From positions 1 through 41,188 of the forward strand of contig BPKH01000010.1 of NCBI GenBank assembly GCA_026005035.1: a stretch of DNA of 41,188 bases, in the 5' to 3' direction. Source of the stretch: Porticoccaceae bacterium. GTDB taxonomy: Bacteria > Pseudomonadota > Gammaproteobacteria > Pseudomonadales > Porticoccaceae. The position numbers and the translations under genes were made by a program. Shown one piece after another: positions 26,801 through 34,638 of this stretch (positions within the stretch are counted from its first letter, which is position 1; every line of letters starts with the position of its first letter). Below the pieces are notes generated by a model. The model was not told the DNA's origin and did not search any database. It was given only the letters and a program-made list of their open reading frames with translations.

Positions 26801-28059
26801 TTGTCGGCGCCGACGTTGTGCCGCCCCGGCGGGTGGTTGTAGTAGAGGATGGCGAGGCGCTTGTCGCGGTTCGGCAGCCGCTGCAGACGGCTCCAGCGCG
26901 CGGCGCGCTCGGCGAGATGGGCGATCGCGGCCTCGAGGGGTCGGGTGACGCGCAGGGCGAGGCCGGTGAGCGCGTGCTGGTGCGGCGGACTTGCCGCCGC
27001 GAGCAGCAGCGGCTGGGAGACGCCCTGGAGTTCGGGCATGGCGAGCTGGTAGTGCACGGTCTCCCAGGGCATGCCGTCTTCGGCGATGCGCCACTGCGCC
27101 TCGGTGCGGTCGACCAGCCGGATCCCCTTGATGACCGGGACGTCCAGGCGCGCCAGGACCTCGGTCGCGGCCTCCCGGTCCGAGCCGCCGCCGATCACGA
27201 AATCCTGCAGGCTCACCACGGCGGCAAGCCCCCGGTAGCGCGCCAGCGCCTCCAGCGCCGCGCGGCTCGCCGCGCCCCAGCGCGCGAGGAGCGCAAAGCA
27301 CTGCAGGTCGCGTGCCTCGAGCGCCCCGCAGAGAGCGTCGAGCAGCGCGCGCTGGCCGGCTTCGTCGCCCGAATCGAGGTCGAGCACCGCGACGAGGGGC
27401 CGATCTTCGTCCACCCGCGGCGCCGGGACGACCTGGCCGCTCTGGTAGTAGCGCAAGGCCGCCAGCGGGCGCGGGGGCGGCGCGTCGAGCCCCAGCAGCC
27501 AGGCGATCAGCGCGGCCGCATTGTCGCTGCCGCGCCCCTCCCAGTAGGCCTGCCCCTCGAGCCAGCGGGCCTGGTCGGGGAAGCGCTCGGCCAGCGCCGC
27601 ACGGTGGGCGCGCGGGTCCACCTCCGGGCCGGGGTTGGCGTGCAGCGCGTCCACGGCCTCGCGGTCGAGTCCGGCGAACACGGGCCGGCCGTCCAGCCGC
27701 GAGCGCAAGACCAGCCGGCGGTCGGAGTGCACGGCCAGCACCGGGCCCGGGTGCGGCTCGGCGTCGAGCAGGCGCGCCAGGCGCGGGACGAGGTCGTCGC
27801 CGAAGACCGCGGCCAGCAGCACCGCGTCGGCCCGCCGCAGCAGCGCGCCGAGCTCGTCGTCGGTGAGCGCGGCGATCTGCTCGGGGGTGCGCAGGATGAG
27901 CCGGTGGCCCGGGTGGAGGCGGTCGAAGTGCTCGGCGCCCGCCGCGAGCATCGGTGCCGAGCGCTCCGAGACCACGCCGAAGAGGGTCTTGGCCGGCACC
28001 GCCGGTGCCATCGCCAGCAGGAGCGGCGCGAGGAGCCAGAGGTGGTAGCCTGCGCCCAT
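23812..28059 (-). CDS. CobN-like chelatase with signal peptide and C-terminal membrane anchor
   Basis: A 1415-residue homologue of CobN, BchH and HmuS large chelatase subunits. Conserved CobN stretches include ILYYNHPPGRHNVGADNLDV, FGKIFVGPQPPRGWEVDEEL, HYLGFYHWLREGFRADAIVH, LGRHSTYEFLPRR, VDEEMLVHEIGHYLTDLQES, VLFTTSGLFRDLYPNLLVWL and NPDVIESWVWDEVKRVY. Unlike cytoplasmic CobN it opens with a signal peptide (HLWLLAPLLLAMAPAVPAKT). It ends in a Pro/Glu-rich stalk plus a membrane helix (LRLLVLVLLALVAGGFVHGI) and RTGRRHVL, giving a periplasmic body with a cytoplasmic tail. No ATPase subunits of aerobic cobaltochelatase are nearby. It follows cbiA by eight bases and overlaps the TolQ-like gene. 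Role inferred: periplasmic metal-tetrapyrrole or corrinoid handling powered by the proton channel. The annotation cobaltochelatase would be misleading. Confidence 0.88.
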   Translation of the reverse strand: MGAGYHLWLLAPLLLAMAPAVPAKTLFGVVSERSAPMLAAGAEHFDRLHPGHRLILRTPEQIAALTDDELGALLRRADAVLLAAVFGDDLVPRLARLLDAEPHPGPVLAVHSDRRLVLRSRLDGRPVFAGLDREAVDALHANPGPEVDPRAHRAALAERFPDQARWLEGQAYWEGRGSDNAAALIAWLLGLDAPPPRPLAALRYYQSGQVVPAPRVDEDRPLVAVLDLDSGDEAGQRALLDALCGALEARDLQCFALLARWGAASRAALEALARYRGLAAVVSLQDFVIGGGSDREAATEVLARLDVPVIKGIRLVDRTEAQWRIAEDGMPWETVHYQLAMPELQGVSQPLLLAAASPPHQHALTGLALRVTRPLEAAIAHLAERAARWSRLQRLPNRDKRLAILYYNHPPGRHNVGADNLDVPASLWEILHLLRAAGYDTGELPPSPEALLELIQERGINLPENRAALAALHGEVATLSAEAYRAYFATLPAAVRAELVRGPLGYLQARLREAAELGEVELGRALLERALGDLRHLLEGVRHPARERALALLERLEALDRALLAGESRDWAEAERLVAALGRTGIEGLRGWGEPPGRVMVHEGDLLFPGLVFGKIFVGPQPPRGWEVDEELLHANTVIPPTHHYLGFYHWLREGFRADAIVHLGRHSTYEFLPRRRAGLGLDDYPLLVAGTVPGVYPYIVDGVGEGIQAKRRGLAVIVDHLTPPLKTTPLYDELLALRQLVERFEAAEAAGDSALRARAMRRIRAQVEALELEDELVGTIAAEHGIEGLTYANVDEEMLVHEIGHYLTDLQESFMPHGLHVFGRDWSAEAVALMLASMGDEGARAALESSPAAEREALLAALDGRFVPPGKGNDPIRSPEALPTGRNFHALDGGVMPTRLAYELGRELAESARAERAPEGRAAVVLWASDTVRDEGAMVAFGMALLGVKPVWNGRGIVSGLERVEGPRRDVLFTTSGLFRDLYPNLLVWLDRAVLLALDGASLTIAEAHPELVPALRGALEPLGELRDPGRESLGENQVAAHWVAEVQAALAAGIEPARAGRAASLRIFGDAPGAYGAGVNRLVERSGAWTDRAEVAAAYLRRMGHAYGVGLHGAAAHASFERGLREVRDTYLGRASNLYGLIDNDDAFDYLGGLSLAVETLTGRVPQNRVIHHADADDARIERLEVALLQELRGRFLNPAWLEPLMNHGYAGARTMGSEFLEYLWGWQVTNPDVIESWVWDEVKRVYLDDGLDLGLDEFLEQGRNVHVKTNMEALLLVAAHKGFWKADDATLDELAARFARHVVEHGLPGSGHTRPDHPMLDWIEPRLDPELRARLRAVREAARLPAAGESADPRRVTELERAEPPPEAAESASDEAPPPADPRPLRLLVLVLLALVAGGFVHGIRTGRRHVL

Positions 28060-28067
28060 GGCGGCCC

Positions 28068-29363
28068 TCAGGGGCAAAAGAGCGCGGCCGTGGCCGCGGG
28101 GTTGGAGGGAAAGTACAGGTGCAGGTATGAGGCCGTCAGGCGCCCGAGGCGGTAGACGCCCTCGCCGGGGCGGCCTTGGCGCTGGTGGCGGCAGCGCTGC
28201 CACGGCTCGAGGGGGGTCTCGGCGCGGGAGTAGTGGAAGCTGTGGCCGCGGATCTCGCCCTGCGGCGTGTCGAGCGCCTGCAGTCCCAGCGCGGCGAGGC
28301 GGGTCTGCATCGTCGCCCGGCCCGGCAGCAGCCCGACCATGGGCGCGCCGCGGCCCTCGGCGTCGCGCAGCTCCTCGAAGAGGTAGAGCATGCCGCCGCA
28401 CTCGGCGAGGATCGGCTTGCCGGCCGCGTGGTGCGCCCGCAGGGCCTCGTGCATGGCGCGGTTGGCGGCGAGGCGCTCGAGGTGGAGCTCGGGATAGCCG
28501 CCCGGCAACCACAGGGCGTCGACCTCGGGCAGGGCGGTGTCGGCGAGGGGCGAGAAGAATTCCACCTGTGCCCCCAGGGCGCGCAGCAGGTCGAGGTTCG
28601 CCGGGTAGAGGAAGGAGAAGGCGGCGTCGCGGGCCACGCCGATGCGCACTCCTTCGAGCAGGCGCGGCGGCTCTGGGATGGGCTCGGGCTGGAAGACCGC
28701 CGGCGACGGCAAGCTCGTCACCCCCGCCTCGGCGACGACCCGGGCAGCGGCCTCCAGGCGCGCGTCGAGGTCCGCGATCTCCTCGGCGCGCACCAGTCCG
28801 AGGTGGCGCTCGGGGAGGGCAAAGGCGCTTTCCCGGGGCAGGGCGCCGAGCCAGGGAATCACCGGCGGCAGCGATTCCCGGAGGAGGCGGGCGTGGTCCT
28901 CTCCCGCCACCCCGTTGGCCACCACCCCGGCGATGGACAGCGCCGGGCGGAAACGCGCGAGCCCCCAGGCCAGCGCGGCAAAGGTCTGGGCCATGGCGTG
29001 CGCGTCGATCACCGCCAGCACCGGCAGGCCCAGGCACTCGGCCAGGTCGGCGCTGCTCGGTCGGCCGTCGAACAGGCCCATCACCCCCTCCACCAGGATC
29101 AAATCCGCTTCCCCGGCCGCCTCCCACAGGAGGCGCCGGCAGGCGCGCTCCCCCACCATCCACAGGTCCAGGTTGTAGACCGGTGCCCCGCTCGCCCGGG
29201 CGAGGATGGCCGGGTCGAGGAAGTCCGGCCCGCACTTGAAGACCCGCACCCGCCGGCCCTGTGCGCGGTGCAGGCGGGCGAGCCCCGCCGTCAGGGTCGT
29301 CTTGCCCTGGCCGGAGGCGGGCGCGGCGACGAGCAGGGCCGGACAGCGGCGCTCAGCGGGCAT
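28068..29363 (-). CDS. cbiA: Cobyrinic acid a,c-diamide synthase
   Basis: Amidates the a and c carboxylates of (hydrogenobyrinic or) cobyrinic acid with glutamine and ATP. The N-terminal P-loop domain has LLVAAPASGQGKTTLTAGL and FKCGPDFLDPAILARASG. The C-terminal glutaminase-like domain has LWLPGGYPELHLERLA, LAECGGMLYLFEEL with the nucleophile Cys, and GEIRGHSFHYSRAETPLEPW. The 431-residue length is normal. ATG 29363 gives the standard [18 protein letters not shown] start and overlaps the btuM 3' end by 11 bases. The sequence does not tell CbiA from CobB use; the symbol is given for the family. Confidence 0.93.
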   Translation of the reverse strand: MPAERRCPALLVAAPASGQGKTTLTAGLARLHRAQGRRVRVFKCGPDFLDPAILARASGAPVYNLDLWMVGERACRRLLWEAAGEADLILVEGVMGLFDGRPSSADLAECLGLPVLAVIDAHAMAQTFAALAWGLARFRPALSIAGVVANGVAGEDHARLLRESLPPVIPWLGALPRESAFALPERHLGLVRAEEIADLDARLEAAARVVAEAGVTSLPSPAVFQPEPIPEPPRLLEGVRIGVARDAAFSFLYPANLDLLRALGAQVEFFSPLADTALPEVDALWLPGGYPELHLERLAANRAMHEALRAHHAAGKPILAECGGMLYLFEELRDAEGRGAPMVGLLPGRATMQTRLAALGLQALDTPQGEIRGHSFHYSRAETPLEPWQRCRHQRQGRPGEGVYRLGRLTASYLHLYFPSNPAATAALFCP

Positions 29364-29949
29364 GGTGAGGGAGGCGGCGGGCGGCGCGCAGCGCAAAGGA
29401 GGCGTGGAGGAGCGCCCCCCAGGCGAGCCAGCCAAGGGTGGCGGTCAGGTAGGGCGGGAAGTACCGCGCCGTGCGCGCGGCGAACTCGGCCACGCTGCGC
29501 TCCGGGAAATAGGGGGCGAGCAGGTAGAAGCTGCCGCTGGAGACGAAGAAGGCGCCCGCCGTGGCCAGGGCGGCGATCCCCAGGCTGGCGAAGGGGCGGG
29601 CCAGATAGGGGCGCGGGGCGCGCGCGCCCGCCCACCAGAGCAGCCAGTAGGTGGGCAGGAGAAAGCCGTAGGCGGGTGTGATGCAGAAGGCGCTCACGCC
29701 GCGCCCGAGGATCGCCCAGGCGTCGATGGCGAAGGCGAGCCCACACAGGCCGAGGAAGCCCACGACACCCGGCCGGCCGCGGCCGAGGGCATACCCAGCG
29801 ACGAAAAAGGCGGCCAGAGAGGCATCCGGCAGGTGAAGCGCTGAGCCGAAGTGGTCCGTGCGGGTGGCGAGCATCCAGGCGCCGACGAGGCCCAGGACCC
29901 ACCAGGGGCGGTGCTCTTTCACGATGGGGTCGGCGGCATTCCGTTTCAC
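29353..29949 (-). CDS. btuM: BtuM-family cobalamin transporter (ECF S-component-like)
   Basis: A 198-residue membrane protein with about six hydrophobic segments, such as [56 protein letters not shown] and [21 protein letters not shown] read it as BtuM, the small Gram-negative cobalamin uptake protein that works without the ECF module and uses a cysteine to bind and decyanate cobalt. Cys89 in [14 protein letters not shown] sits where that residue is expected. GTG 29949 overlaps the cobQ stop (GTGA). Location in the riboswitch operon supports a B12 role. Identification rests on remembered family features plus context, so it is less certain than that of its neighbours. Confidence 0.75.
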   Translation of the reverse strand: MKRNAADPIVKEHRPWWVLGLVGAWMLATRTDHFGSALHLPDASLAAFFVAGYALGRGRPGVVGFLGLCGLAFAIDAWAILGRGVSAFCITPAYGFLLPTYWLLWWAGARAPRPYLARPFASLGIAALATAGAFFVSSGSFYLLAPYFPERSVAEFAARTARYFPPYLTATLGWLAWGALLHASFALRAARRLPHHAR

Positions 29950-31433
29950 GGGTTGGGTCTCCAGTCCATCCAGGGGAAGAGGCGGGGGAGGTCCAGGTGG
30001 CGCTCGAGGCAGTCGGCGAGGCGGTCCAGTTCGGCAAGGCGGTGGGCCCGGTAGTCCGGTTCCCCGGCCCCGCGCAGGCCCGCCCAGGCGAGGATCGCCG
30101 CGCGGGCGGCCGAGTCCTCAAACAGACCGTGGAGGTAGGTGCCCGCCACCCGCCCGTCGGCGGAGATGGCGCCGTCGGGACCGGTGTCCAGGTGGGCGAA
30201 GGGGCGGGCCAGGTCGACGCCGAAGCTGCGCCCGCAGTGGATCTCGTAGCCCTCCACGGCGGTGTCGGCGAAGGCCAGCCGCCCGCGGTTGCGGCGCAGG
30301 ATCTTGTCGGGCGCGAAGCGGGTGACCACCGCCAGGAACCCGAACCCGGAGCTTGTCCCCGGTGGGCCCTCGACGCCTTGGGGATCCTCGATCCGCTCGC
30401 CGAGCATCTGGAAGCCCCCGCAGATGCCGAGCACCCGCCCCCCGTAGCGCAGGTGGGCGGCGAGGGCCTCCCCCCAGCCCCCCGCCCGCAGCACTTCCAG
30501 GTCGGCGCGGACGCTCTTGGAGCCGGGCAGCACGATCAGGTCGGCCGGGGGTGGCGGCCGGTGGGGCGAGGCGAAGGTGAGCGCCACCTCGGGTTCGAGG
30601 CGCAGGGGATCGAAATCGGTGTGGTTGCTGATCCGCGGCAACACCGGCACCACCACCCGGAACTTCGATGCCGAGGGCCGCGGCGGCGCCAGGGCATCCT
30701 CCGCCTCCAGGTGCAGGTCCGAAAGAAAGGGCACCACGCCAAAGACCGGCTTGCCGGTCTTGCGCTCGAGCCAATGGAGCCCCGGCGCCAGGAGGTCCGG
30801 GTCCCCGCGAAAGCGGTTGATGACAAAGCCCACCACCCGCCGCCGTTCCCGGCGGGGGAGGAGGGCGAGGGTGCCCACCAGATGGGCGAAGACACCGCCA
30901 CGGTCGATGTCGCCCACCAGCACCACCGGGAGGTCGGCGGCCTCGGCGAAACCCATATTGGCCAGGTCCCCATCCCGCAGGTTGATCTCCGCGGGGCTGC
31001 CCGCCCCCTCCACCAGCACCACCTGGTGGCGGGCGGCGAGGCGGTGGAAGGACTCTAGGGCGATGGCTCGGGCCTCGGGCTTCCAGGCGTGGTAGGCGCG
31101 GGCCGACAGGTCGGCGCGCACCCGGCCGCGGACGATCACCTGGGCCTGGCGGTCCGCGCTGGGCTTGAGCAGGATGGGGTTCATGTCCGGTTCCGGCTCC
31201 AGCCCGCAGGCCTCGGCTTGCACCGCCTGGGCGCGGCCGATCTCGCCGCCACAGGGGGTGACGGCGCTGTTCAGGGCCATGTTCTGGGGCTTGAAGGGCG
31301 CGACGCGCACGCCTCGCCGCGCCAGCACCCGGCACAGCCCCGCCACCAGGGTGGATTTGCCGCACCCCGAAGAGGTGCCCTGGACCATGAGGACCCATGG
31401 GCGGCCGTCGGGCCGCCCCGGGGGCGCGTTCAC
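29946..31433 (-). CDS. cobQ: Cobyric acid synthase
   Basis: Amidates the b, d, e and g carboxylates of adenosylcobyrinic acid a,c-diamide. A 495-residue two-domain amidotransferase. The N-terminal dethiobiotin-synthetase-like domain has [49 protein letters not shown] and [18 protein letters not shown]. The glutaminase domain has [24 protein letters not shown] with the nucleophile Cys, and [10 protein letters not shown] chose GTG 31433, which overlaps the btuB stop as GTGA and leaves a 15-residue lead before LMVQGT. The next ATG would start at LMVQG and cut the first strand. Confidence 0.95.
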   Translation of the reverse strand: MNAPPGRPDGRPWVLMVQGTSSGCGKSTLVAGLCRVLARRGVRVAPFKPQNMALNSAVTPCGGEIGRAQAVQAEACGLEPEPDMNPILLKPSADRQAQVIVRGRVRADLSARAYHAWKPEARAIALESFHRLAARHQVVLVEGAGSPAEINLRDGDLANMGFAEAADLPVVLVGDIDRGGVFAHLVGTLALLPRRERRRVVGFVINRFRGDPDLLAPGLHWLERKTGKPVFGVVPFLSDLHLEAEDALAPPRPSASKFRVVVPVLPRISNHTDFDPLRLEPEVALTFASPHRPPPPADLIVLPGSKSVRADLEVLRAGGWGEALAAHLRYGGRVLGICGGFQMLGERIEDPQGVEGPPGTSSGFGFLAVVTRFAPDKILRRNRGRLAFADTAVEGYEIHCGRSFGVDLARPFAHLDTGPDGAISADGRVAGTYLHGLFEDSAARAAILAWAGLRGAGEPDYRAHRLAELDRLADCLERHLDLPRLFPWMDWRPNP

Positions 31434-33286
31434 AGATCCCAGGTGAGGCCGAGCTGCCACACCCGCCCCTCCTGGCGGTACCCCTCGATCAGCCGGTACT
31501 CCTGATCGAGGAGATTGTCCACCCGCAGGCGCACCTCCCACTCGCCGAAGCGCCGCGCGAGGCCCACGCCGACGATGGCGTGGTTGCCCACCTTGCGGGT
31601 GTTGGCGGCATTGGAGTAGCGGTTGCCCTGGGCGCGCAGATAGGTGGAGAAGGTCCAGTCGGCGATCGCCCGTTGGGCGCTCAAGAGGAGGGTTTTCTCC
31701 GCCCGGTTGGGCAGCCGGTTGCCGGTTTCGCGGTCCTCGGGCTCCTGGTGGGTGTAGCTGGCCGCCAGGTGCCAGCCGTGGAGTTCCGCCCAGCCGCCGA
31801 GCTCCACCCCGCGGATGCGCGCCTCGGCCACATTGTAGGGGCGCCAGACGAAGTCGGGACCGGCCGCCCACTGGATGAGGTCGTCGATCTCGATCTGGAA
31901 GGCGTCGGCGGTCCAGCCGAAGATTTCGTAGTCCCCTTCGAGGCCCACTTCCACCGCCTGGGAGGTCTCGGGCCGCAGGTTGGGGTTGCCGGCGCTGAAG
32001 GGCCCCGCGGGCCAGTAGAGGTCGTTGAAGGAGGGCGCCTTGAAGCCCTCCGCGTAGCCCGCCGTCAGGCGGTGGCGGGCATCCAGGTCGACGCCCAGGG
32101 CGATGCGGCCGGTGGTGCGGTCCCCCACCCCCTGGTGGTCGTCGCGGCGCAGCCCCGCCACCAGGGAGAAGGGTCCCACCTCGCCCTGGTATTGGGCGTA
32201 GACCGCCTCGGTGTCGCGGGCGTCCACCACTCGCCCCTCGGGGGTGGCGTAGCGGGTGGTGCTGTCCACCTCGTCTTCCCACCAGTCGAGCCCCAGGGTG
32301 AGCAGGTGTCCTGCGGCGAGGCGCAGATCGTTCTGCCAGGCCAGTTGCCGCCGTTCGGTGCGGAAGGTTCCCGTGCGCGTGCCGCTGATGCGCTCGCGGT
32401 TGGTGCTGTCGTCTTCCACCACCCCCAAGAGGAGTCGACTGGTGAGGCGCTCGCCGACGGGCAGCCGGCCCTCCAGGCTGGCGGCGGACAGCTCGGTGTC
32501 GCCGTAGGGCTCGGCGTCGGCGTCGAAGGCGTCGTCGTACTCGTTGCGGTTGTCGCTGTGCCAGACGCGGGCGGCGACGTGGGCCCCCTGGGCGAAGCGG
32601 TGGCCGACGGCGGCGTTGACGGCGCGGTTGCGGTAGCCGTCGTTGTCGGCGTTGCGGCCGGCGTCGTTCACCTGATTGTCGATCCCGCGGCTGTCGAGGA
32701 AGCTGCCGTGCAGTCCCCAGTGCCAGCCGTCGCGGCGCCCGCTGGTGCCGGCCGCCACCTTGGCCAGGTCGTGGCTGCCGGTGGCGGCGCTCAGGTAGTG
32801 GCCGAGGGTGCCGGTGCCATCCCGGGTAAAGAGCTGCACCACGCCACCCAGGGCGTCGGAGCCGTAGAGGGCGGAGAGGGGCCCCTTGACCACCTCGACG
32901 CGCTCGATCTGGTCGGGGTTGAGAAACTGGAAGCTGGTGCTGCCCAGGGTGGCGCTGCCCAGGCGCAGTCCGTCGACCAGAAACAGCGTGTGACCGCTTC
33001 CCGTGCCGCGCAGGTAGAGGCTCGCGTTGGAACCGGGACCGCCGTTGCGGGCGAAGTCCACGCCGGGGGTGCGGCGCAGCAGGTCGACGAAGTCCATCGG
33101 CTCGGCGGCGCGGATCTCTTCGCGGTCGATGAGTTCCACCCGCGATAGGCTCTGGGCTGCGGCGACCGGGGTACGGGTCGCCGTCACCACCACCTCTTCG
33201 TCGATGCGCGGGGTGGCAAAGGCGGGCAGGGCGGAACTGACAGCGGCGGCGAGCAACAGCCGCCGGGGGCTGAACGTGGCTTTCAT
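31430..33286 (-). CDS. btuB: TonB-dependent outer-membrane cobalamin receptor
   Basis: Outer-membrane 22-stranded barrel of 618 residues that imports corrinoids using TonB. Signal peptide [17 protein letters not shown], then a TonB box [17 protein letters not shown] at about residues 29-45. The plug domain includes [38 protein letters not shown] and [20 protein letters not shown]. Barrel landmarks near the end are [35 protein letters not shown] and [16 protein letters not shown]. It ends TWDL rather than with the usual terminal Phe. ATG 33286 has GAGGAG six bases upstream, within a sequestering hairpin, and a cobalamin riboswitch lies further upstream. It is first in the seven-gene operon. 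Confidence 0.96.
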   Translation of the reverse strand: MKATFSPRRLLLAAAVSSALPAFATPRIDEEVVVTATRTPVAAAQSLSRVELIDREEIRAAEPMDFVDLLRRTPGVDFARNGGPGSNASLYLRGTGSGHTLFLVDGLRLGSATLGSTSFQFLNPDQIERVEVVKGPLSALYGSDALGGVVQLFTRDGTGTLGHYLSAATGSHDLAKVAAGTSGRRDGWHWGLHGSFLDSRGIDNQVNDAGRNADNDGYRNRAVNAAVGHRFAQGAHVAARVWHSDNRNEYDDAFDADAEPYGDTELSAASLEGRLPVGERLTSRLLLGVVEDDSTNRERISGTRTGTFRTERRQLAWQNDLRLAAGHLLTLGLDWWEDEVDSTTRYATPEGRVVDARDTEAVYAQYQGEVGPFSLVAGLRRDDHQGVGDRTTGRIALGVDLDARHRLTAGYAEGFKAPSFNDLYWPAGPFSAGNPNLRPETSQAVEVGLEGDYEIFGWTADAFQIEIDDLIQWAAGPDFVWRPYNVAEARIRGVELGGWAELHGWHLAASYTHQEPEDRETGNRLPNRAEKTLLLSAQRAIADWTFSTYLRAQGNRYSNAANTRKVGNHAIVGVGLARRFGEWEVRLRVDNLLDQEYRLIEGYRQEGRVWQLGLTWDL

Positions 33287-33292
33287 GGCGCA

Positions 33293-33328
33293 CTCCTCAA
33301 TCGCGATCCAAGGGAACGATTGAGGGAG
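33293..33328 (-). promoter_or_regulatory. Hairpin sequestering the btuB Shine-Dalgarno
   Basis: On the minus strand CTCCCTCAATCG (33328-33317) can pair with CGATTGAGGAG (33303-33293): an 8-bp perfect core plus three more pairs past one bulge. The GAGGAG Shine-Dalgarno of btuB is wholly inside the 3' arm. This fits a riboswitch output that works by blocking translation start. Pairing was judged by eye. Confidence 0.65.
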
Positions 33329-33418
33329 GGGAGACGTGGCGATGCGGCCGCAGGCGGGGCACCACCGACGAAGCCCTCCGCTTCATCGTCGCAGTGACTG
33401 CACGCGCGAGGCGAAGCC

Positions 33419-33590
33419 TCGCCAGGCCGGTGTCGGGCTTGCGGACCGCGGTCCGCTCACCGTTGCGGGGGCAGCGTTGGCTTTGTCGCGGCGGCCTGAA
33501 CGGCGGGAATCGCCCCCCGGGGCCGCGACGCACCACTCTTCCCGTTTACCCCGTCCCAGACCGCTCAGGCGTGCGGTCGAACGGGCACCT
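33419..33590 (-). promoter_or_regulatory. Cobalamin riboswitch upstream of btuB
   Basis: Minus-strand leader with the landmarks of the cobalamin element in order: AGGTGCCCG (33590 on down), GGTAAACGGGAA then GTGGTGCG, the core GCTGCCCCCGCAAC (33475-33462) followed by GGTGAGCG, and a B12-box-like AAGCCCGACACCGGCCTGG (to about 33422). Between the core and the box lies only a perfect palindrome GCGGACCGCGGTCCGC (33456-33441). The usual CACTG...GGGAAGG arm is absent there, which points to a compact (Cbl-II-like) class. It would sense corrinoid and lower expression of the btuB operon. A further hairpin GCGAGGC-TTC-GCCTCGC follows at 33422-33406. Confidence 0.88.
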
Positions 33591-33659
33591 GGTGCAGGGC
33601 AGCGATTCTAGGAGCGGGCTTGCTCGGGTGTCAATGCGCGGCCTGGGTTTGGGCCACGT

Positions 33660-33686
33660 CCCGGATTCCGCTTCGCTCCATCCGGG
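33660..33686. repeat. REP-like palindrome (unit 2)
   Basis: CCCGGATTCCGCTTCGCTCCATCCGGG is the inverted counterpart of the unit at 7938-7964, differing at one base. It lies in the long gap between the riboswitch and bluB, 33 bases from a third unit in the opposite orientation, so the two form a BIME-like pair. Confidence 0.8.
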
Positions 33687-33718
33687 CTACGCTTCCGTGG
33701 GGGCCGGAGCGGTCGCAG

Positions 33719-33751
33719 CCCGGATGGAGGCGCGCAGCGCCGGAATCCGGG
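33719..33751. repeat. REP-like palindrome (unit 3)
   Basis: It starts CCCGGATGGAGGCGCGCAGC and ends GCCGGAATCCGGG, an expanded variant of the same palindrome with GCGCGC inserted at the centre, opposite in orientation to unit 2. The remainder of the 33591-33955 gap holds GC-rich sequence with two CGCCATCCG copies, a CTCTTGCGTGAGGGAGAGGG stretch and the bluB ribosome binding site. No gene was seen in it. Confidence 0.75.
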
Positions 33752-33955
33752 ACAAAGAGTTCCGGGGCAGGGCGGCGTTTTCCGGATTTGTGCGCGCTCC
33801 GACCGGTGTGCGCCATCCGAGGTTCGCGCCATCCGGCGCGCGCACCCCGCCCCCACCCGCCTGGCGGAGACGCAACCCCGCAACCCGCTCTTGCGTGAGG
33901 GAGAGGGCCGCTTTCGCGCTATTCTGCGCTCTCCGACGAGAAGGGGAGGCAGCCA

Positions 33956-34630
33956 GTGGCGCCGACGGGGCAGCGACCGGGGCGGTACCGCACCCACTCG
34001 CCACACTTTGACGCCGCCTTTCGCCGCCGGCTCGAAACCCTGTTTCGCTGGCGGCGCGACGTGCGGCGCTTTCGCGCCGATCCGCTGCCGAGCGGCCTGG
34101 TGGAGCGGCTCCTCGCCCAGGCGGACGCGGCGCCCTCGGTGGGCAACAGCCAGCCCTGGCGCTTCGTGGTGGTGGAAGACGAAGGCCGGCGCCGCGCCGC
34201 CCGGGCCCATTTCGCCGCCGTCAACGAGCGGGCGCTGGCCGGCTATCGGGGTGAACGCGCGCGCCTCTACGCCTCGCTCAAGCTGGAGGGGATGGATCGC
34301 GCGCCCGTTCAACTCGTCGCCTTTTGCGACCCGGACACCGATCAGGGGCACGGGCTCGGCCGCCTGACCATGCCCCAGACCTTGGAGTGGTCGGTGGTCC
34401 TGGCGATCGCCCAGTTGTGGCTCGCGGCGCGGGCGCACGGCGTCGGCCTCGGCTGGGTCTCCCTGCTGGAACCCGCGGTGGTGGCCGAGATCCTCGCCGT
34501 TCCCCAGCGCTGGCGGTTCATCGGCTGGCTGTGCCTGGGCTATCCCGAGGAGGAAAGCCCCGAACCGGAGCTGGAGCGACTCGGTTGGCAGCGGCGCACC
34601 CCCCTCGGGGAGCGGATCTTCCATCGGTGA
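33956..34630 (+). CDS. bluB: 5,6-Dimethylbenzimidazole synthase
   Basis: Nitroreductase-like flavoenzyme that cleaves reduced FMN with O2 to form DMB, the lower ligand of cobalamin. The 224-residue protein has TLFRWRRDVRRFRADPLPSG, LAQADAAPSVGNSQPWRFVV, NERALAGYRGERARLYASLK, TMPQTLEWSVVLAIAQLWLA and LGWVSLLEPAVVAEILAVP. RDVRRF, APSVGNSQPWR and LGWVS are the BluB signature. GTG 33956 follows GGGGAGG by six bases. It lies on the strand opposite the big B12 region but next to it, and supplies the substrate of the CobT half of the cobU/cobT fusion. It shows that the organism makes DMB by the oxygen-dependent route. Confidence 0.95.
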   Translation: MAPTGQRPGRYRTHSPHFDAAFRRRLETLFRWRRDVRRFRADPLPSGLVERLLAQADAAPSVGNSQPWRFVVVEDEGRRRAARAHFAAVNERALAGYRGERARLYASLKLEGMDRAPVQLVAFCDPDTDQGHGLGRLTMPQTLEWSVVLAIAQLWLAARAHGVGLGWVSLLEPAVVAEILAVPQRWRFIGWLCLGYPEEESPEPELERLGWQRRTPLGERIFHR

Positions 34631-34638
34631 GGGCAACC

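Noticed and set aside
23812-28059. Plain annotation as cobaltochelatase subunit CobN
   Set aside because: The signal peptide, C-terminal anchor, TolQ-like and DUF2149 neighbours and missing ATPase partners argue against the cytoplasmic aerobic cobaltochelatase.
23017-28155. Open frame of over 1700 codons on the plus strand opposite the CobN-like gene
   Set aside because: Low-complexity Arg/Gly/His-rich translation without motifs; it is the shadow of a conserved minus-strand gene.
33591-33955. A small gene in the gap before bluB
   Set aside because: Open frames there are made of REP palindromes and GC-rich repeats, with no ribosome binding site or conserved wording.
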